Part shown: positions 1 through 9,103 of the stretch, piece after piece
Layout of the letters: every line of letters starts with the position of its first letter
Position numbering within the stretch: the first letter of the stretch is position 1
Virus record (IMG/VR): IMGVR_UViG_3300030102_007123
Span: 1-22,511 of that record
Reading direction: 5' to 3' (one strand)
Origin: a virus
Length of the DNA stretch: 22,511 nt
Position numbers and translations under genes: made by a program
The notes under the pieces: model-generated
Databases searched by the model: none
What the model saw: the letters and a program-made list of their open reading frames with translations, nothing else
Told to the model about the DNA's origin: nothing

Positions 1-3000
1 CAAATGCTGGTGTTGGTGGTGCTCAATTAGATTTTTATCATCAGTCTACATCAACTGCTAACGATGATTTGGTAGGTACAATAAATTTTAATGGTGATGA
101 TAGTGGTGGAAATTCAACCACTTACTCAAGAATATCTGGTATAGCAACGAATGTATCTGATGGAAGTGAAGAAGGTGAGATACAATTTTGGACAAGAACA
201 AATGCTAGTACATTTTCAGAAAAGGTGCGTATTGATAATGACGGTAATGTCGGCATTGGAGACACAAGTCCTGATGCTCCTTTGGATATCGAAGCTGGAG
301 TAGATCCACTTTTAATATTAAACAAAACTGGTGGTAATAATTCAGCTATTCATTTTCAACACGCTGGAACTGCAAAGGGTTACATATATGTGGGTGATGA
401 TGAGCTGATGAGATTTGGAAACCCTACAACTAATCCAACTTTAGCAATAGATGCTAATGGAAGAGTTGGCATCGGAACGATAAATCCTGGTGGAGTTATA
501 GGTGAGGCAATGCTTGATATATCCGAAACAGGAACAAACTCTGATGCCAGAATAGTATCAAGAACGACTTCTGTTACTGGTTCATTTGGAGCTGCTCAAG
601 GGGGTTCGAGATTTTTTACTTCTGGACCTGGTTTAGCAATAATGACCAATTCAAACCATCCAATACAATTTGCTACAAATGTTACAGCAGGTGGTGCCAC
701 AGAAGATGTTATAATTGATACAAACGGTAATGTCGGCATCGGCACCACAAGTCCAATGGGTAGTAGTGATGGAATTACTGGATTAGAAATAGGTGGATCG
801 GCTACTCCAGGTTTGACAATAAAAAGCACATCTTCTTCTCTGGTTTACAGTTTATGGGCAGATGCAAGTGACAATTTAAACATTCAAGACAACACTAATA
901 ATGCAACCAGACTTACTGTTAATTCATCAGGTAATGTCGGCATCGGCACCGCAAGTCCTGGTTCATTACTCACAATAAAAGATACTGGTGACATATCAAC
1001 TGCTACGTTCATATCAGGTATAACTGGTGATGGATTTAGAATAGAAGATAATGGTTCTGATGGAACATTCTTAGAAGTTGATAATATATTTGTTCGTAAT
1101 ACTTTAAGAACACATATCTTTCAAAAAGATGTTGTAAAAGCCACAAATGGTATTTTGTTTATTTCTGATAGTGGTGTTATATCAGGTTCATCTAATAGTG
1201 CCGGTACTGTTACATTTGAGGATAGTAAATCTGCTACATTTAATGATGATGATATACTTCTTTTTAAAGATGTGCCTGATTCAGGTTCACAAGCCGTAAT
1301 TGGAGTTAGATTTCAAATAAATGGAGATGGAACTTCTGCTAACGGACATACAACATATAATGTTGATAATGTAAGTGGTGATTTAGATGATTTAAATGTT
1401 GGTGGAACGGCTGCTAGAATAAGTGGTGGAACAGTTGCTATTGATGCTTCTTCTAACCATAGTCCGTTTATAGATGTAAATGCTTCAAGTGGTTCTGCTG
1501 TTGTGAGAATGGGTAAACTTACAGGTATCACATCACCAAGATTTCAAACATTAAGTGGTTTTGGAATATGGGCTTCAGGCTCTGCTTACTTTGAAGGAGC
1601 TGTAAATGCTACAACTGGTAACATCGGTGGATGGGGAATTTCTGGAAATGCTATAACAAGTTCTGCTGGTATTATAAAGATTGATGCTAATTTAAGAAGA
1701 ATTACTATTAAATCAGATTCTACTACTGATAGAATTTATTTAGGTGAAGTCGATGGAGACGGTTCAACTTTACCTGGCTCTCCCCAATATGGATTAAAAA
1801 TATTTGACGGAACTGGCACTGCAGATGGGGACAGATTAGTAGAATTAGGTGCTGGTGATAACATGATTGTTGGATGGGAACTAACACCTGGTAGATTTCA
1901 ATATAATGATGCTGGTGGTTCTATTGCACTTGATGCTGGAAATCAACAAGTTTCTGTATTTACAGGTTCAATAAATACTGCAAGACCAAAAGTTGTAATG
2001 GGTAAATTACCACGAGTTGGTGGTTCATCAGCTGATGACAGATATGGATTTGCTGTTTTTGCTGGAGATGGTAATGCTGACATAACAAACGATTCAACAT
2101 ATAATGTCTTGATAACAAGAGATAAGGCAAAACTTGCTGGATGGGATTTAATACCTGGTAATATACAGAGTGACAATTCATTTGGTAGTGTAAGACTTAG
2201 TTCTATCTCACAATCCCTAGCAATATGGACAGGAAGTATTAATGATAAAGAACCTAAATTAGTATTAGGTAAGTTACCATTACATGATGGAACTGTAGAT
2301 AGTCCTTATGGATTTGCTGTATTTAGTGGAACGGGAACTGTATCGGGTAGTGAAGCTAGTGCTTCTGTATTAATTACGGCAAACAAAGCTCGTCTTGCTG
2401 GTTGGGAATTAGTACCTGGTCAGTTAAAGAGTGGGACGGTTGCTAGAATAGATGGAAATCAAGCCACAATTGCTCTTGGAGCTAATGCTAACCAAACACA
2501 TACAACAGCACAAGATAATTTATTTTATGTTAGTGCTTCTGCTACACCAACATTTTTCGTAGGTTCAAACTTTTCTTTTATTAATAATACTCTAACAGCA
2601 GCTGGTTGGACAATAGGAACAAATTCAATTGCAAAATCAACAGATGTAGTAATTGATTCTAATGCTAAATCTATAACGCTTGGAAATGGTTCAGTTGCTA
2701 TAGAAAATAATAGTGGTACTCCAATCATAAGAAGTGCTACAAACTTTACAAGTGGTAATGGTTTCTTTTTATCATCTGCTGGAACTGATAATTTTAGAGT
2801 CGGAAATGCGGGGGCAGCAAGACTACAATTCGATGGTACAAATTTTGAAATTTATAATTCATCAGATACAAAGTTAGTCTCATTAGGTGCATCTAACACG
2901 ATAGCTGGTTGGTCAATCACAAGTGCTAGATTAAGTGCTGGTAACATCAAAATAGATTCTGGTGGTTTTATTGAAGTTTCGTCTGCTGGATTTTCAAATG

Positions 3001-6000
3001 TAAATGACATAGGAGATACATCAACAGGTTTTCTTGTAAACAACGATGGTGAGGTGTTAATAAAACAAGGTGGTGCAAATTCAAACTTTATAAGATTTGC
3101 AAGTGGTGTTTTAGATATAAGAACCGGTACGGCTACCATTAGTGGAAGTGCCGTAAATATAAACACGCCAAAGTTTTTCTTAGGTAGTAGTAGTCAATTC
3201 GTAAGTGGTTCTAATGGAAATATAGAAATAAGTTCTTCTAACTTCCACTTGGATAATCAAGGTAATGTTGATATGACAGGAACAATTACTGCTAATACTG
3301 GTGAAATTGGTGGATTTGTAATTGGTACAACTAGTTTGACTGGTTTAACCAGTGGTACTGAAAAATTTAGGTTAGAAACGGGAACAGGTGATGGTTTACT
3401 AATAGATGATAATCCTTCGTTTGGTCTTTCTCTTGGTGGTGATGCTTCAAGTGATTACAATGCTGATTCTGGTACTTCGATTCCTATTGTTATGGCAACT
3501 CAGCAAAATGCTACTAGAACCATATTTAGAGTGGGTGACGCTACAAACTTTTTAAGATTTGATACTGCTGGAACTTTTACATTACAAAATAGTGGAACAA
3601 CAACGATTAGTGGAAGTGCTGTTAATATACAGACTCCAAAATTTTTCTTAGGTGGTGGTGGACAATTCGTAAGTGGTTCAAATGGTAATATAGAAGTAAG
3701 TTCATCTAGATTTCATTTAAAACCAGATGGTAATGTTGTTGTAACTGGTGAAATAAATGCTGATTCAGGTGACATAGGTGGATTTGCATTAGAAAATGAC
3801 AAAATAATAAATAAAACTGTAAGTGGTACTAGTCAAACTACTTCTTCTTTACATTCTGGTGTTCTTGCGGGTTATGAAAATATAACAAAAAATACCGCTA
3901 CAGACAGAAAAATGACCAGAAGTATATTCTCTGCTGCAGGTGCAAAAAACACAGAAATATGGGAATATAGAGCCGATGATACTCTTTCTTCAAATCACGA
4001 ATTTAAAACTACCGTAACTGCAGGACAATTCTCTCCACCTGGTCAAACTTGGGAATGGGCACATAAAGATCCTTATGATGATTTAGAAGCTTTATTTGAA
4101 AGTATAACTATTCAAAATACATCTGGTAGTTTTAATTCAACTGACAGAGGATTAAAATTAAAATATAATACTGGTATAGGCGGAAGTCTTCAAGAAAAAT
4201 TAGTAATAGGTTGTATAGATAGAAAAAATGTAAATCATTTAGCACCAGGTGGACTTGCTCCTGTTTATTACGGTATAAGTGGTTCAAATGATTTTACTGC
4301 TTCGTTTGGTCGTATTATTAGTTCACAAACTGTAGGCATCGGAACAAATAGTCCTGATAAACCACTTCATATTAGTAGTGCTGATAATCAACCACTTAGA
4401 GTTGAATCAACAGATGCTTATTCTGGTATTGAAATTAAAGATAATGGAAGTTCCACCCTACCACCATTGATTAGTGCTTTATCAGATGATTTTATTATCT
4501 ATGGTGGACATAGCAGTGCAAGACCTGCTGTGATGTCTATCAAATCAGCAGGTAATGTCGGCATCGGCACTACAAGTCCTGTTGCCCCATTACATATTAG
4601 TACAACTGCAAATGCAATCACAAGTACAAGTGTTGATGTATCAAACCTTCAGTTCAAAATACTAAATCCTGCTAATGATAATGATGAAGCGGTAGGTATG
4701 GGTTTTGCTCTTTCTACTGATGACGAAAATATTGGAGCTGCAATTATCCATAATAGACAAGGTTCAGAGAGTTACGGATCTTTACATTTTGCAACAAAAG
4801 CTTCTGGTGATGCTGGTGGAGCTGATATTCCTATCAAAATGTCATTGTCTCCAGATGGTAATCTTGGCATCGGCACCACAAATCCTCAAAGTATGTTACA
4901 TATTTCTGATGCTACTAATAGTAACCTTGAAATTGATGGAGCAAGTGCTGGTGTAATAACAATACAATCACTTAATGATGCTAGAAATGCATATGAAAAT
5001 ATAAAAATATATGGTGATAAAATTAATTTACAAGCAAACACGAGTGGTGAAGTTGGCATTGGAGTTGATTCACCAGTGACAGCATTTGATGTTCATTCTC
5101 ATGGAACTGAGATTCCTGCTGCATTTGGAATGGCAGATGATGGAAATGCTTTGATTGCCACAAGAGTTGGTGAGGTTGAAGGTAGAATAAGTGGACATGC
5201 ATTTATGGTAGGTACTGCTGCAATAGATGGATATAGTTCAACAAACACAACTGCCACAATTACATCAAAAGTTACAAATTCAGGAACTTTAGCAGGTAAT
5301 TTAAAATTTGCTGTTAATTCAGGTGATTCTTTAAATACTGTGATGACTATAGAAAGTAGTTCAGTTTATGTAGAACAACTTGCTCAAGATGACCACATTA
5401 TGGAATTTAGAAGCACCGGCGATGTTGCTCATGGTTTTACTGCTAAAGTCCCAACTACTACTTTTGGTGCTTTTAAAAAATGTAGTGCAACGGCTGGTGG
5501 CCTGATGGTCAGAGGATTTAGGGAAGCGGTAACAGGCCATAGTGCCTTAAGATTAGAGGGAAGTCTTAATGAAAATGCTGATACTGGTAAAAACGGTTCA
5601 AGTTATGGAGTTATTAGAATGGAGGCACATCAACAAAATGGATCTAATAGTCATGCAAACATAGATGTCAATGGTAATATACTTTCTATTGGAACTAATG
5701 GCACCACAGAATTTATTTTTGATAAAGAAGGACAAATTCATTTAGATGCATCTACCGCTCAAATAAATGCATTTGATAGTTATGATGATGCCATGTTGGT
5801 TAGAGCCATGTCAACCACGACAGCACCAAAAGAAATCATTCACAGTGAATTTGATAAATATGTAAAATATAATGAAAAAACATTGATTGAAGCGGGTTTA
5901 CTAGGTAAAGTCTCAGAGGAAGATAAGAAAAAAGGTGTTAGACCACTTGTAAATTCGACTGGTTTACAAAAACTACATAATGGTGCAATATGGCAACAAT

Positions 6001-6125
6001 ATTCAGAAATGCAACAAATGAAACAATTAATGTATGAAACAATGGTTGAAACGATTGGAAAAGAAGCAGCTGATAAAAAATTAGAAAAACATGGTTTAAA
6101 ATTATTGAATCAAAATAAAGATTGA
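1..6125 (+). CDS. Giant repetitive tail-fibre protein, 5'-partial
   Basis: The frame is open from the left edge: the first complete codon is at position 3 and 2040 codons precede the TAA. The apparent TTG start at 69 is internal, because fibre-like sequence (AQLDFYHQS) precedes it, so the true start lies upstream. Eight VGIGT-type repeats occur in two clusters (about 243-960 and 4330-5070), each followed by short beta-strand text such as APLHIS. Between them lie three GW(E/D)L-PG modules (about 1860-2430), several AGW/GGF repeats, and a duplicated module at 3135-3310 and 3603-3780. A non-repetitive island follows (about 3790-4310). The charged C-terminus (about 5760-6125) contains YDDAMLVRAM and LHNGAIWQQYSEM, text I recall at the ends of marine phage fibres; no Ser-Lys pair of the S74 autoprotease type is evident. 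Probable role: an elongated, perhaps trimeric, host-contacting virion fibre. The fibre call is fairly secure; the receptor is unknown. Confidence 0.9.
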   Translation, partial: NAGVGGAQLDFYHQSTSTANDDLVGTINFNGDDSGGNSTTYSRISGIATNVSDGSEEGEIQFWTRTNASTFSEKVRIDNDGNVGIGDTSPDAPLDIEAGVDPLLILNKTGGNNSAIHFQHAGTAKGYIYVGDDELMRFGNPTTNPTLAIDANGRVGIGTINPGGVIGEAMLDISETGTNSDARIVSRTTSVTGSFGAAQGGSRFFTSGPGLAIMTNSNHPIQFATNVTAGGATEDVIIDTNGNVGIGTTSPMGSSDGITGLEIGGSATPGLTIKSTSSSLVYSLWADASDNLNIQDNTNNATRLTVNSSGNVGIGTASPGSLLTIKDTGDISTATFISGITGDGFRIEDNGSDGTFLEVDNIFVRNTLRTHIFQKDVVKATNGILFISDSGVISGSSNSAGTVTFEDSKSATFNDDDILLFKDVPDSGSQAVIGVRFQINGDGTSANGHTTYNVDNVSGDLDDLNVGGTAARISGGTVAIDASSNHSPFIDVNASSGSAVVRMGKLTGITSPRFQTLSGFGIWASGSAYFEGAVNATTGNIGGWGISGNAITSSAGIIKIDANLRRITIKSDSTTDRIYLGEVDGDGSTLPGSPQYGLKIFDGTGTADGDRLVELGAGDNMIVGWELTPGRFQYNDAGGSIALDAGNQQVSVFTGSINTARPKVVMGKLPRVGGSSADDRYGFAVFAGDGNADITNDSTYNVLITRDKAKLAGWDLIPGNIQSDNSFGSVRLSSISQSLAIWTGSINDKEPKLVLGKLPLHDGTVDSPYGFAVFSGTGTVSGSEASASVLITANKARLAGWELVPGQLKSGTVARIDGNQATIALGANANQTHTTAQDNLFYVSASATPTFFVGSNFSFINNTLTAAGWTIGTNSIAKSTDVVIDSNAKSITLGNGSVAIENNSGTPIIRSATNFTSGNGFFLSSAGTDNFRVGNAGAARLQFDGTNFEIYNSSDTKLVSLGASNTIAGWSITSARLSAGNIKIDSGGFIEVSSAGFSNVNDIGDTSTGFLVNNDGEVLIKQGGANSNFIRFASGVLDIRTGTATISGSAVNINTPKFFLGSSSQFVSGSNGNIEISSSNFHLDNQGNVDMTGTITANTGEIGGFVIGTTSLTGLTSGTEKFRLETGTGDGLLIDDNPSFGLSLGGDASSDYNADSGTSIPIVMATQQNATRTIFRVGDATNFLRFDTAGTFTLQNSGTTTISGSAVNIQTPKFFLGGGGQFVSGSNGNIEVSSSRFHLKPDGNVVVTGEINADSGDIGGFALENDKIINKTVSGTSQTTSSLHSGVLAGYENITKNTATDRKMTRSIFSAAGAKNTEIWEYRADDTLSSNHEFKTTVTAGQFSPPGQTWEWAHKDPYDDLEALFESITIQNTSGSFNSTDRGLKLKYNTGIGGSLQEKLVIGCIDRKNVNHLAPGGLAPVYYGISGSNDFTASFGRIISSQTVGIGTNSPDKPLHISSADNQPLRVESTDAYSGIEIKDNGSSTLPPLISALSDDFIIYGGHSSARPAVMSIKSAGNVGIGTTSPVAPLHISTTANAITSTSVDVSNLQFKILNPANDNDEAVGMGFALSTDDENIGAAIIHNRQGSESYGSLHFATKASGDAGGADIPIKMSLSPDGNLGIGTTNPQSMLHISDATNSNLEIDGASAGVITIQSLNDARNAYENIKIYGDKINLQANTSGEVGIGVDSPVTAFDVHSHGTEIPAAFGMADDGNALIATRVGEVEGRISGHAFMVGTAAIDGYSSTNTTATITSKVTNSGTLAGNLKFAVNSGDSLNTVMTIESSSVYVEQLAQDDHIMEFRSTGDVAHGFTAKVPTTTFGAFKKCSATAGGLMVRGFREAVTGHSALRLEGSLNENADTGKNGSSYGVIRMEAHQQNGSNSHANIDVNGNILSIGTNGTTEFIFDKEGQIHLDASTAQINAFDSYDDAMLVRAMSTTTAPKEIIHSEFDKYVKYNEKTLIEAGLLGKVSEEDKKKGVRPLVNSTGLQKLHNGAIWQQYSEMQQMKQLMYETMVETIGKEAADKKLEKHGLKLLNQNKD
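1860..2430 (+). repeat. Three tandem GW(E/D)L-PG shaft modules
   Basis: Protein text of the type GWELTPG, GWDLIPG and GWELVPG recurs at about 1870, 2137 and 2400. The intervening sequence carries shared pieces: SVFTGSIN or AIWTGSIN, then P-K-(V/L)-V-(M/L)-GKLP, then YGFAVF. The period is about 265 bases, roughly 88 residues. Looser relatives (GGWGIS near 1627, AGWTIG near 2602, AGWSIT near 2905, IGGF near 3307 and 3775) suggest one family of shaft modules. The structural role is inferred. Confidence 0.8.
3135..3785 (+). repeat. Duplicated fibre module, about 468-base period
   Basis: Two copies start at ATTAGTGGAAGTG (3138 and 3606). Both encode ISGSAVNI(N/Q)TPKFFLG, then QFVSGSNGNIE(I/V)SSS, then an IGGF element. 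The copies differ mainly at synonymous and conservative positions, so the duplication is not recent but the module order is kept. Confidence 0.8.
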
Positions 6126-6195
6126 TTGGTTGTAGATATAATTGAACGATAACAAATTAATTTTATATTTATATATGAATAATTAGGATAAGTTT
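6126..6195 (+). other. Seventy-base intergenic gap with RBS
   Basis: This AT-rich spacer separates the giant fibre gene from the next, smaller genes. AGGA at 6185-6188 is a reasonable ribosome binding site seven bases before the ATG at 6196. I see no hairpin with a U-run that would support a terminator. A TATTTATA octamer at 6166-6173 would read as a T4-type late promoter only on the minus strand, where there is no gene. Confidence 0.5.
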
Positions 6196-6510
6196 ATGCC
6201 GACTACATTTGGTCAAGCAAATATAGCCTTTGGGGCTTCTCAATTTACATTTGCTGAATTTAGTATTGCTTATGAACTATCTTTGATTCAAGATGTGGGT
6301 GGAAGATATAAAAGAAAAGAACTATATGACCAACTGTTTAAAAAAGAACCTGAAAAGAAAAGAAAAGTAATTGAGTTGATACTAAAGGTAAAAGGCAAAA
6401 CAATAAAAGATAATGTTCAAATTCCACAAAATGTGAATATATCATTATCAAACATAGATTTAGTAATACAAGAGGTGCTAAAGAAACCATCTGCGAGAAT
6501 ATATGCTTAA
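6196..6510 (+). CDS. Hypothetical protein, 104 aa, basic
   Basis: I do not recognise this family. The first 30 residues are hydrophobic and aromatic (FGQANIAFGASQFTFAEFS) but lack the basic start and cleavage site of a signal peptide. Residues about 38-70 are lysine/arginine-rich and probably helical (KKEPEKKRKVIELILKVKGK). The C-terminus is mixed. The ATG is chosen because AGGA lies seven bases upstream and the frame upstream is short. The gene overlaps the next by eight bases, which suggests translational coupling and a shared role. Composition differs sharply from the Gly/Ser/Thr fibres on both sides, so this is more likely an assembly, connector or chaperone-type protein than a fibre shaft; that is only inference. 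Confidence 0.8.
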   Translation: MPTTFGQANIAFGASQFTFAEFSIAYELSLIQDVGGRYKRKELYDQLFKKEPEKKRKVIELILKVKGKTIKDNVQIPQNVNISLSNIDLVIQEVLKKPSARIYA

Positions 6511-7018
6511 ACTTTATACAGATAAAAAAGAATTATTTGAATGTAATGTAGCACTTGAAGGTGTTGATATAAAAGATTCAAAAATTAGAGCTATTCTTAA
6601 GTTCGATGATAAAAATCTTATGATTGAAGGTAAGATAAAGTCTGGTGGTAAGGGTGAAATTGTTTTTCCTAAATTAAAGGGATTGACCGAAGAAGGGCAA
6701 AAAGGAACAATGGAATTGGAAGTTATTGCAGAAGATGCTTACTTTCAACCATATGAAGAAGATTTTGAAGTAAAAGTTAGTAAAAAAGTTACTGTAGAGG
6801 TATTAAATAAAGAAGAACAAAAACCACAAATTGTTGTTGAGAGAATCACACCAGAAACCGAGTTGATGAAAATGTTAAGAGAAAATGGAATTACCAAAAA
6901 AATGTTGGTAAAAAACAAGTCTCGTTTCACTCCTGTTTTACATAATTATTATAAGGAAGCAAACATTCAAGAAGGTTTTAATGTCTTTTTATCAAAGGTT
7001 TTAAAGAGGTTAGATTAG
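6503..7018 (+). CDS. Hypothetical protein with beta-rich N-terminus, 171 aa
   Basis: No function can be assigned. Residues about 1-100 look like a beta-sandwich-type domain with alternating strands (KIRAILKFDDKNLMIEGKI, then TMELEVIAEDAYFQPYEEDF). A short linker (about 100-115) leads to a helical, basic C-terminus beginning TPETELMKMLRENGITKKM. Its start overlaps the end of the preceding gene by eight bases, with no strong ribosome binding site of its own, fitting translational coupling. The next gene begins one base after the stop. The acidic-plus-lysine composition contrasts with the adjacent fibres. A virion connector or fibre-assembly factor would fit the position but is unproven. Confidence 0.85.
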   Translation: MLKLYTDKKELFECNVALEGVDIKDSKIRAILKFDDKNLMIEGKIKSGGKGEIVFPKLKGLTEEGQKGTMELEVIAEDAYFQPYEEDFEVKVSKKVTVEVLNKEEQKPQIVVERITPETELMKMLRENGITKKMLVKNKSRFTPVLHNYYKEANIQEGFNVFLSKVLKRLD

Positions 7019-7019
7019 T

Positions 7020-7610
7020 ATGTCATTTGATTTAACCAATGTATTGATATCAGAGGGGTTTCAGAATTTACTACAAGTTCGTAGAGATGACAAAACTATC
7101 TTTGATGCTCTTGGTAATAGATTAGATGACTTTCGTCTTTCTGGTTCTTTCACCACAAGTGAATTTTTAGAAATTGAAAATGGAACATCCCAAACTGGTA
7201 ATAAATTACACAGTCGAGGTGGCACTCTTTATTGGGGTGCGACAAACTTAGAGTCTTACGGTGGTGGTGGACTATCCAACATACACGAGGATACAACTCC
7301 TCAACTTGGTGGGGACTTAGACTTAAATTCTAATGACATAAACGGTACAGGAAACTTTTTAATACAAGGATCTGGTTCAATTCAACATATTAATGTTGGA
7401 GATAATACCTTTGATTCATATTTATCTATAACACCCTCGTCTGTTGAAAAAGACCTTTTCTTAGTAAAATCAGGTAGTTTTTCTGCTTTTGAAGTCAATG
7501 ACAAAGGTGTAGTTAATTTCGGTGGATTTACAGAGGAACCAGATTTTGTTGAAGGTGGATTTTATTATAATACAGATGAAAATGAATTTTATCTTGGAAT
7601 AGGGGAATAA
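7020..7610 (+). CDS. Fibre-associated structural protein, 196 aa
   Basis: The gene starts one base after the preceding stop, with AGAGG at 7005-7009 as a likely ribosome binding site. The N-terminal part (residues about 1-45, LISEGFQNLLQVRRDD) is not repetitive and may be a docking segment. A GGGG hinge leads into EDTTPQLGGDLDLNSND (about residues 90-107), a linker that recurs in the two giant genes downstream. The end (GGFYYNTDENEFYLGIGE) is a pattern common at the C-termini of marine phage fibre proteins. It is probably a short fibre or a connector sharing a module with the long fibres. The structural class is fairly secure; the specific role is unknown. Confidence 0.85.
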   Translation: MSFDLTNVLISEGFQNLLQVRRDDKTIFDALGNRLDDFRLSGSFTTSEFLEIENGTSQTGNKLHSRGGTLYWGATNLESYGGGGLSNIHEDTTPQLGGDLDLNSNDINGTGNFLIQGSGSIQHINVGDNTFDSYLSITPSSVEKDLFLVKSGSFSAFEVNDKGVVNFGGFTEEPDFVEGGFYYNTDENEFYLGIGE

Positions 7611-7611
7611 A

Positions 7612-9081
7612 ATGCCTAGTTGGAAAAAGATTATAGTAAGCGGAAGTAATGCTGTACTGAATGAAATAACTGCCTCAGGAGGATTTAAAGGTGACGGTAG
7701 TGGTATTACAAATGTAACTGCTGCTAGTGTAACATATGCAAATGTAAGTGGAAAACCAACATTAATTAGTGGTAGTGCTCAATTAGCAACATCAATTAGT
7801 GGTTCTTTCACCTCTGTTAGTTCTTCTTTATCTAGTAGGTTGACGATTGCTGAATCAGAGTTAGGCAATACTCTAATTAGTGGTAGTGGGCAAATTGCAA
7901 CAGCAATAAGTGGTGCTTTTACTGAAACATCATCTAGTTTAGCTGGTAGAGTAACCACTACATCATCAAGTTTAGCTAGTAGAATAACTACTAACGAAAG
8001 TCGTTTAAATCAATCAGTCAAAACTGATGCAAGTCCAACTTTTGCTGGTATAACTTCTACAAGTGATGTTTCTGTAACAGGAAATATAGAAGCTACTGGT
8101 GATGTTATAGCAAAAAATTATATTGTAAGTTCTTCTGTAACTTACATGACACAATCGTTCAGTAGTGGTTCAACTATTTTTGGTGATGATAGTCAAGATA
8201 CACATCAGTTTACCGGCTCACTAACAATTTCTGGTGCTTTTGCATTAAATGGGGAATCTTTTTCAACGGCAGTTTCTTCATCAGCTGCGGCAGCTGGATT
8301 TGGAACTGGTGGTGGTAGTGGTGTTTCAAGTTACGATGATTTAACAGATGTTCCATCTGGTATAATATCAAGTTCTAATCAGTTACCAACCGGTCTAGTT
8401 AGTGGTTCTGCACAATTATCTACTTCTATAAGTGGTTCACTTACATCATTAAGTTCATCTCTTGCTGGTAGATTAACAACTGCTGAATCTGAATTAGGTA
8501 ATACACTAATAAGTTCTTCTGCTCAAATTGCATCACAGATAAGTGGTTCATCTACAAATTTATCTTCTAGTGTTACATCAAGGATTACGACTCTTGAAGG
8601 AACTGGAACAACACAAGGTGTAGGTCAGAGTGATAATGTAACATTTGGTAGAATAACAACGACATCTGGACCTGATGTATTTGGTGGTAATGTTACTATT
8701 GGTGGAAATTTAACTTTACAAGGTTCACAAAGTGCTGCTGATACATTAGTTATTGCTGACCAATTTGGATTCTTTGCTTCTGGTTCAAAAAATGCCAATG
8801 TTGACGCTGGTATTCTTGTTCAAAGTGGAAGTAATGGAGATACGGGTAGTGCTTTATATCACGACATAACTACTGCTGAAAATACTAATCCCAACGGTGG
8901 TAGATGGTCTGTTGCAAAAAATGTGAAAGCAGATGATACTGCAGTAACGCCAGGTGCTTTTGTGGGAACTGTTACGGTTGGTGGAGACGCATCAGAACCT
9001 GATGATGGTGATGTTCAATATGGTGTGGGAGAAATGTATATTACAAGTGATGGTGAAATATACATCTATACAGGAAGTTAA
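7612..9081 (+). CDS. Fibre protein with MPSWKK N-terminus, 489 aa
   Basis: The start follows the preceding stop by one base, with GGGG at 7602-7605 as ribosome binding site. The N-terminus MPSWKKIIVSGS, followed by GDGSGITNV, is shared with the 104-aa protein at 9397. Residues about 50-150 and 260-345 are Ser/Leu-rich repeats of the type SSSLAGRLTTAESELGN then ISGSAQIA, suggesting a coiled or trimeric shaft. Between them is a flexible AAAAGFGTGGGSG hinge. The C-terminal third (GGNVTIGGNLTLQGS onward, ending GEMYITSDGEIYIYTGS) is less repetitive and may be the distal domain. This is likely a medium-length tail fibre. A 38-base stretch at 7768-7805 is identical to one in the giant gene at 9713. 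Confidence 0.87.
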   Translation: MPSWKKIIVSGSNAVLNEITASGGFKGDGSGITNVTAASVTYANVSGKPTLISGSAQLATSISGSFTSVSSSLSSRLTIAESELGNTLISGSGQIATAISGAFTETSSSLAGRVTTTSSSLASRITTNESRLNQSVKTDASPTFAGITSTSDVSVTGNIEATGDVIAKNYIVSSSVTYMTQSFSSGSTIFGDDSQDTHQFTGSLTISGAFALNGESFSTAVSSSAAAAGFGTGGGSGVSSYDDLTDVPSGIISSSNQLPTGLVSGSAQLSTSISGSLTSLSSSLAGRLTTAESELGNTLISSSAQIASQISGSSTNLSSSVTSRITTLEGTGTTQGVGQSDNVTFGRITTTSGPDVFGGNVTIGGNLTLQGSQSAADTLVIADQFGFFASGSKNANVDAGILVQSGSNGDTGSALYHDITTAENTNPNGGRWSVAKNVKADDTAVTPGAFVGTVTVGGDASEPDDGDVQYGVGEMYITSDGEIYIYTGS

Positions 9082-9103
9082 AAATTAAAATGAGAGGTTA
9101 TAA

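Larger units (their letters stand above)
243..5080 (+). repeat. Dispersed GNVGIGTTSP repeats in the first fibre gene
   Basis: Copies lie at about 243, 453, 726, 930, 4329, 4551, 4857 and 5046. Each encodes a variant of N-V-G-I-G-T-x-S-P. The copies at 726, 930 and 4551 share the string GTCGGCATCGGCAC, and 4857 differs only at the first codons. This is GC-rich against an AT-rich gene that otherwise writes glycine mostly as GGT or GGA. The motif is familiar from phage fibre shafts. Conservation at base level over about 4 kb suggests recent copying or gene conversion (inferred). Confidence 0.85.

Noticed and set aside
69-71. TTG as the start of the first giant protein
   Set aside because: The same frame is open to base 3 and encodes fibre-like sequence before the TTG, so the gene starts outside the window.
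2852-3166. Minus-strand open frames opposite the fibre genes
   Set aside because: They are complements of repetitive Ser/Thr/Gly coding sequence with Pro/Leu/Val-rich translations, no ribosome binding sites and no recognisable domains.
4705-4956. Overlapping 83-aa + strand reading frame inside the first fibre gene
   Set aside because: It lies wholly within a clearly coding gene in another frame, with low-complexity Leu/Ile content typical of an out-of-frame shadow.
6166-6173. TATTTATA, a T4-type late promoter octamer read on the minus strand
   Set aside because: It would drive antisense transcription into the fibre gene with no minus-strand gene to express, and such octamers are common by chance in AT-rich DNA.
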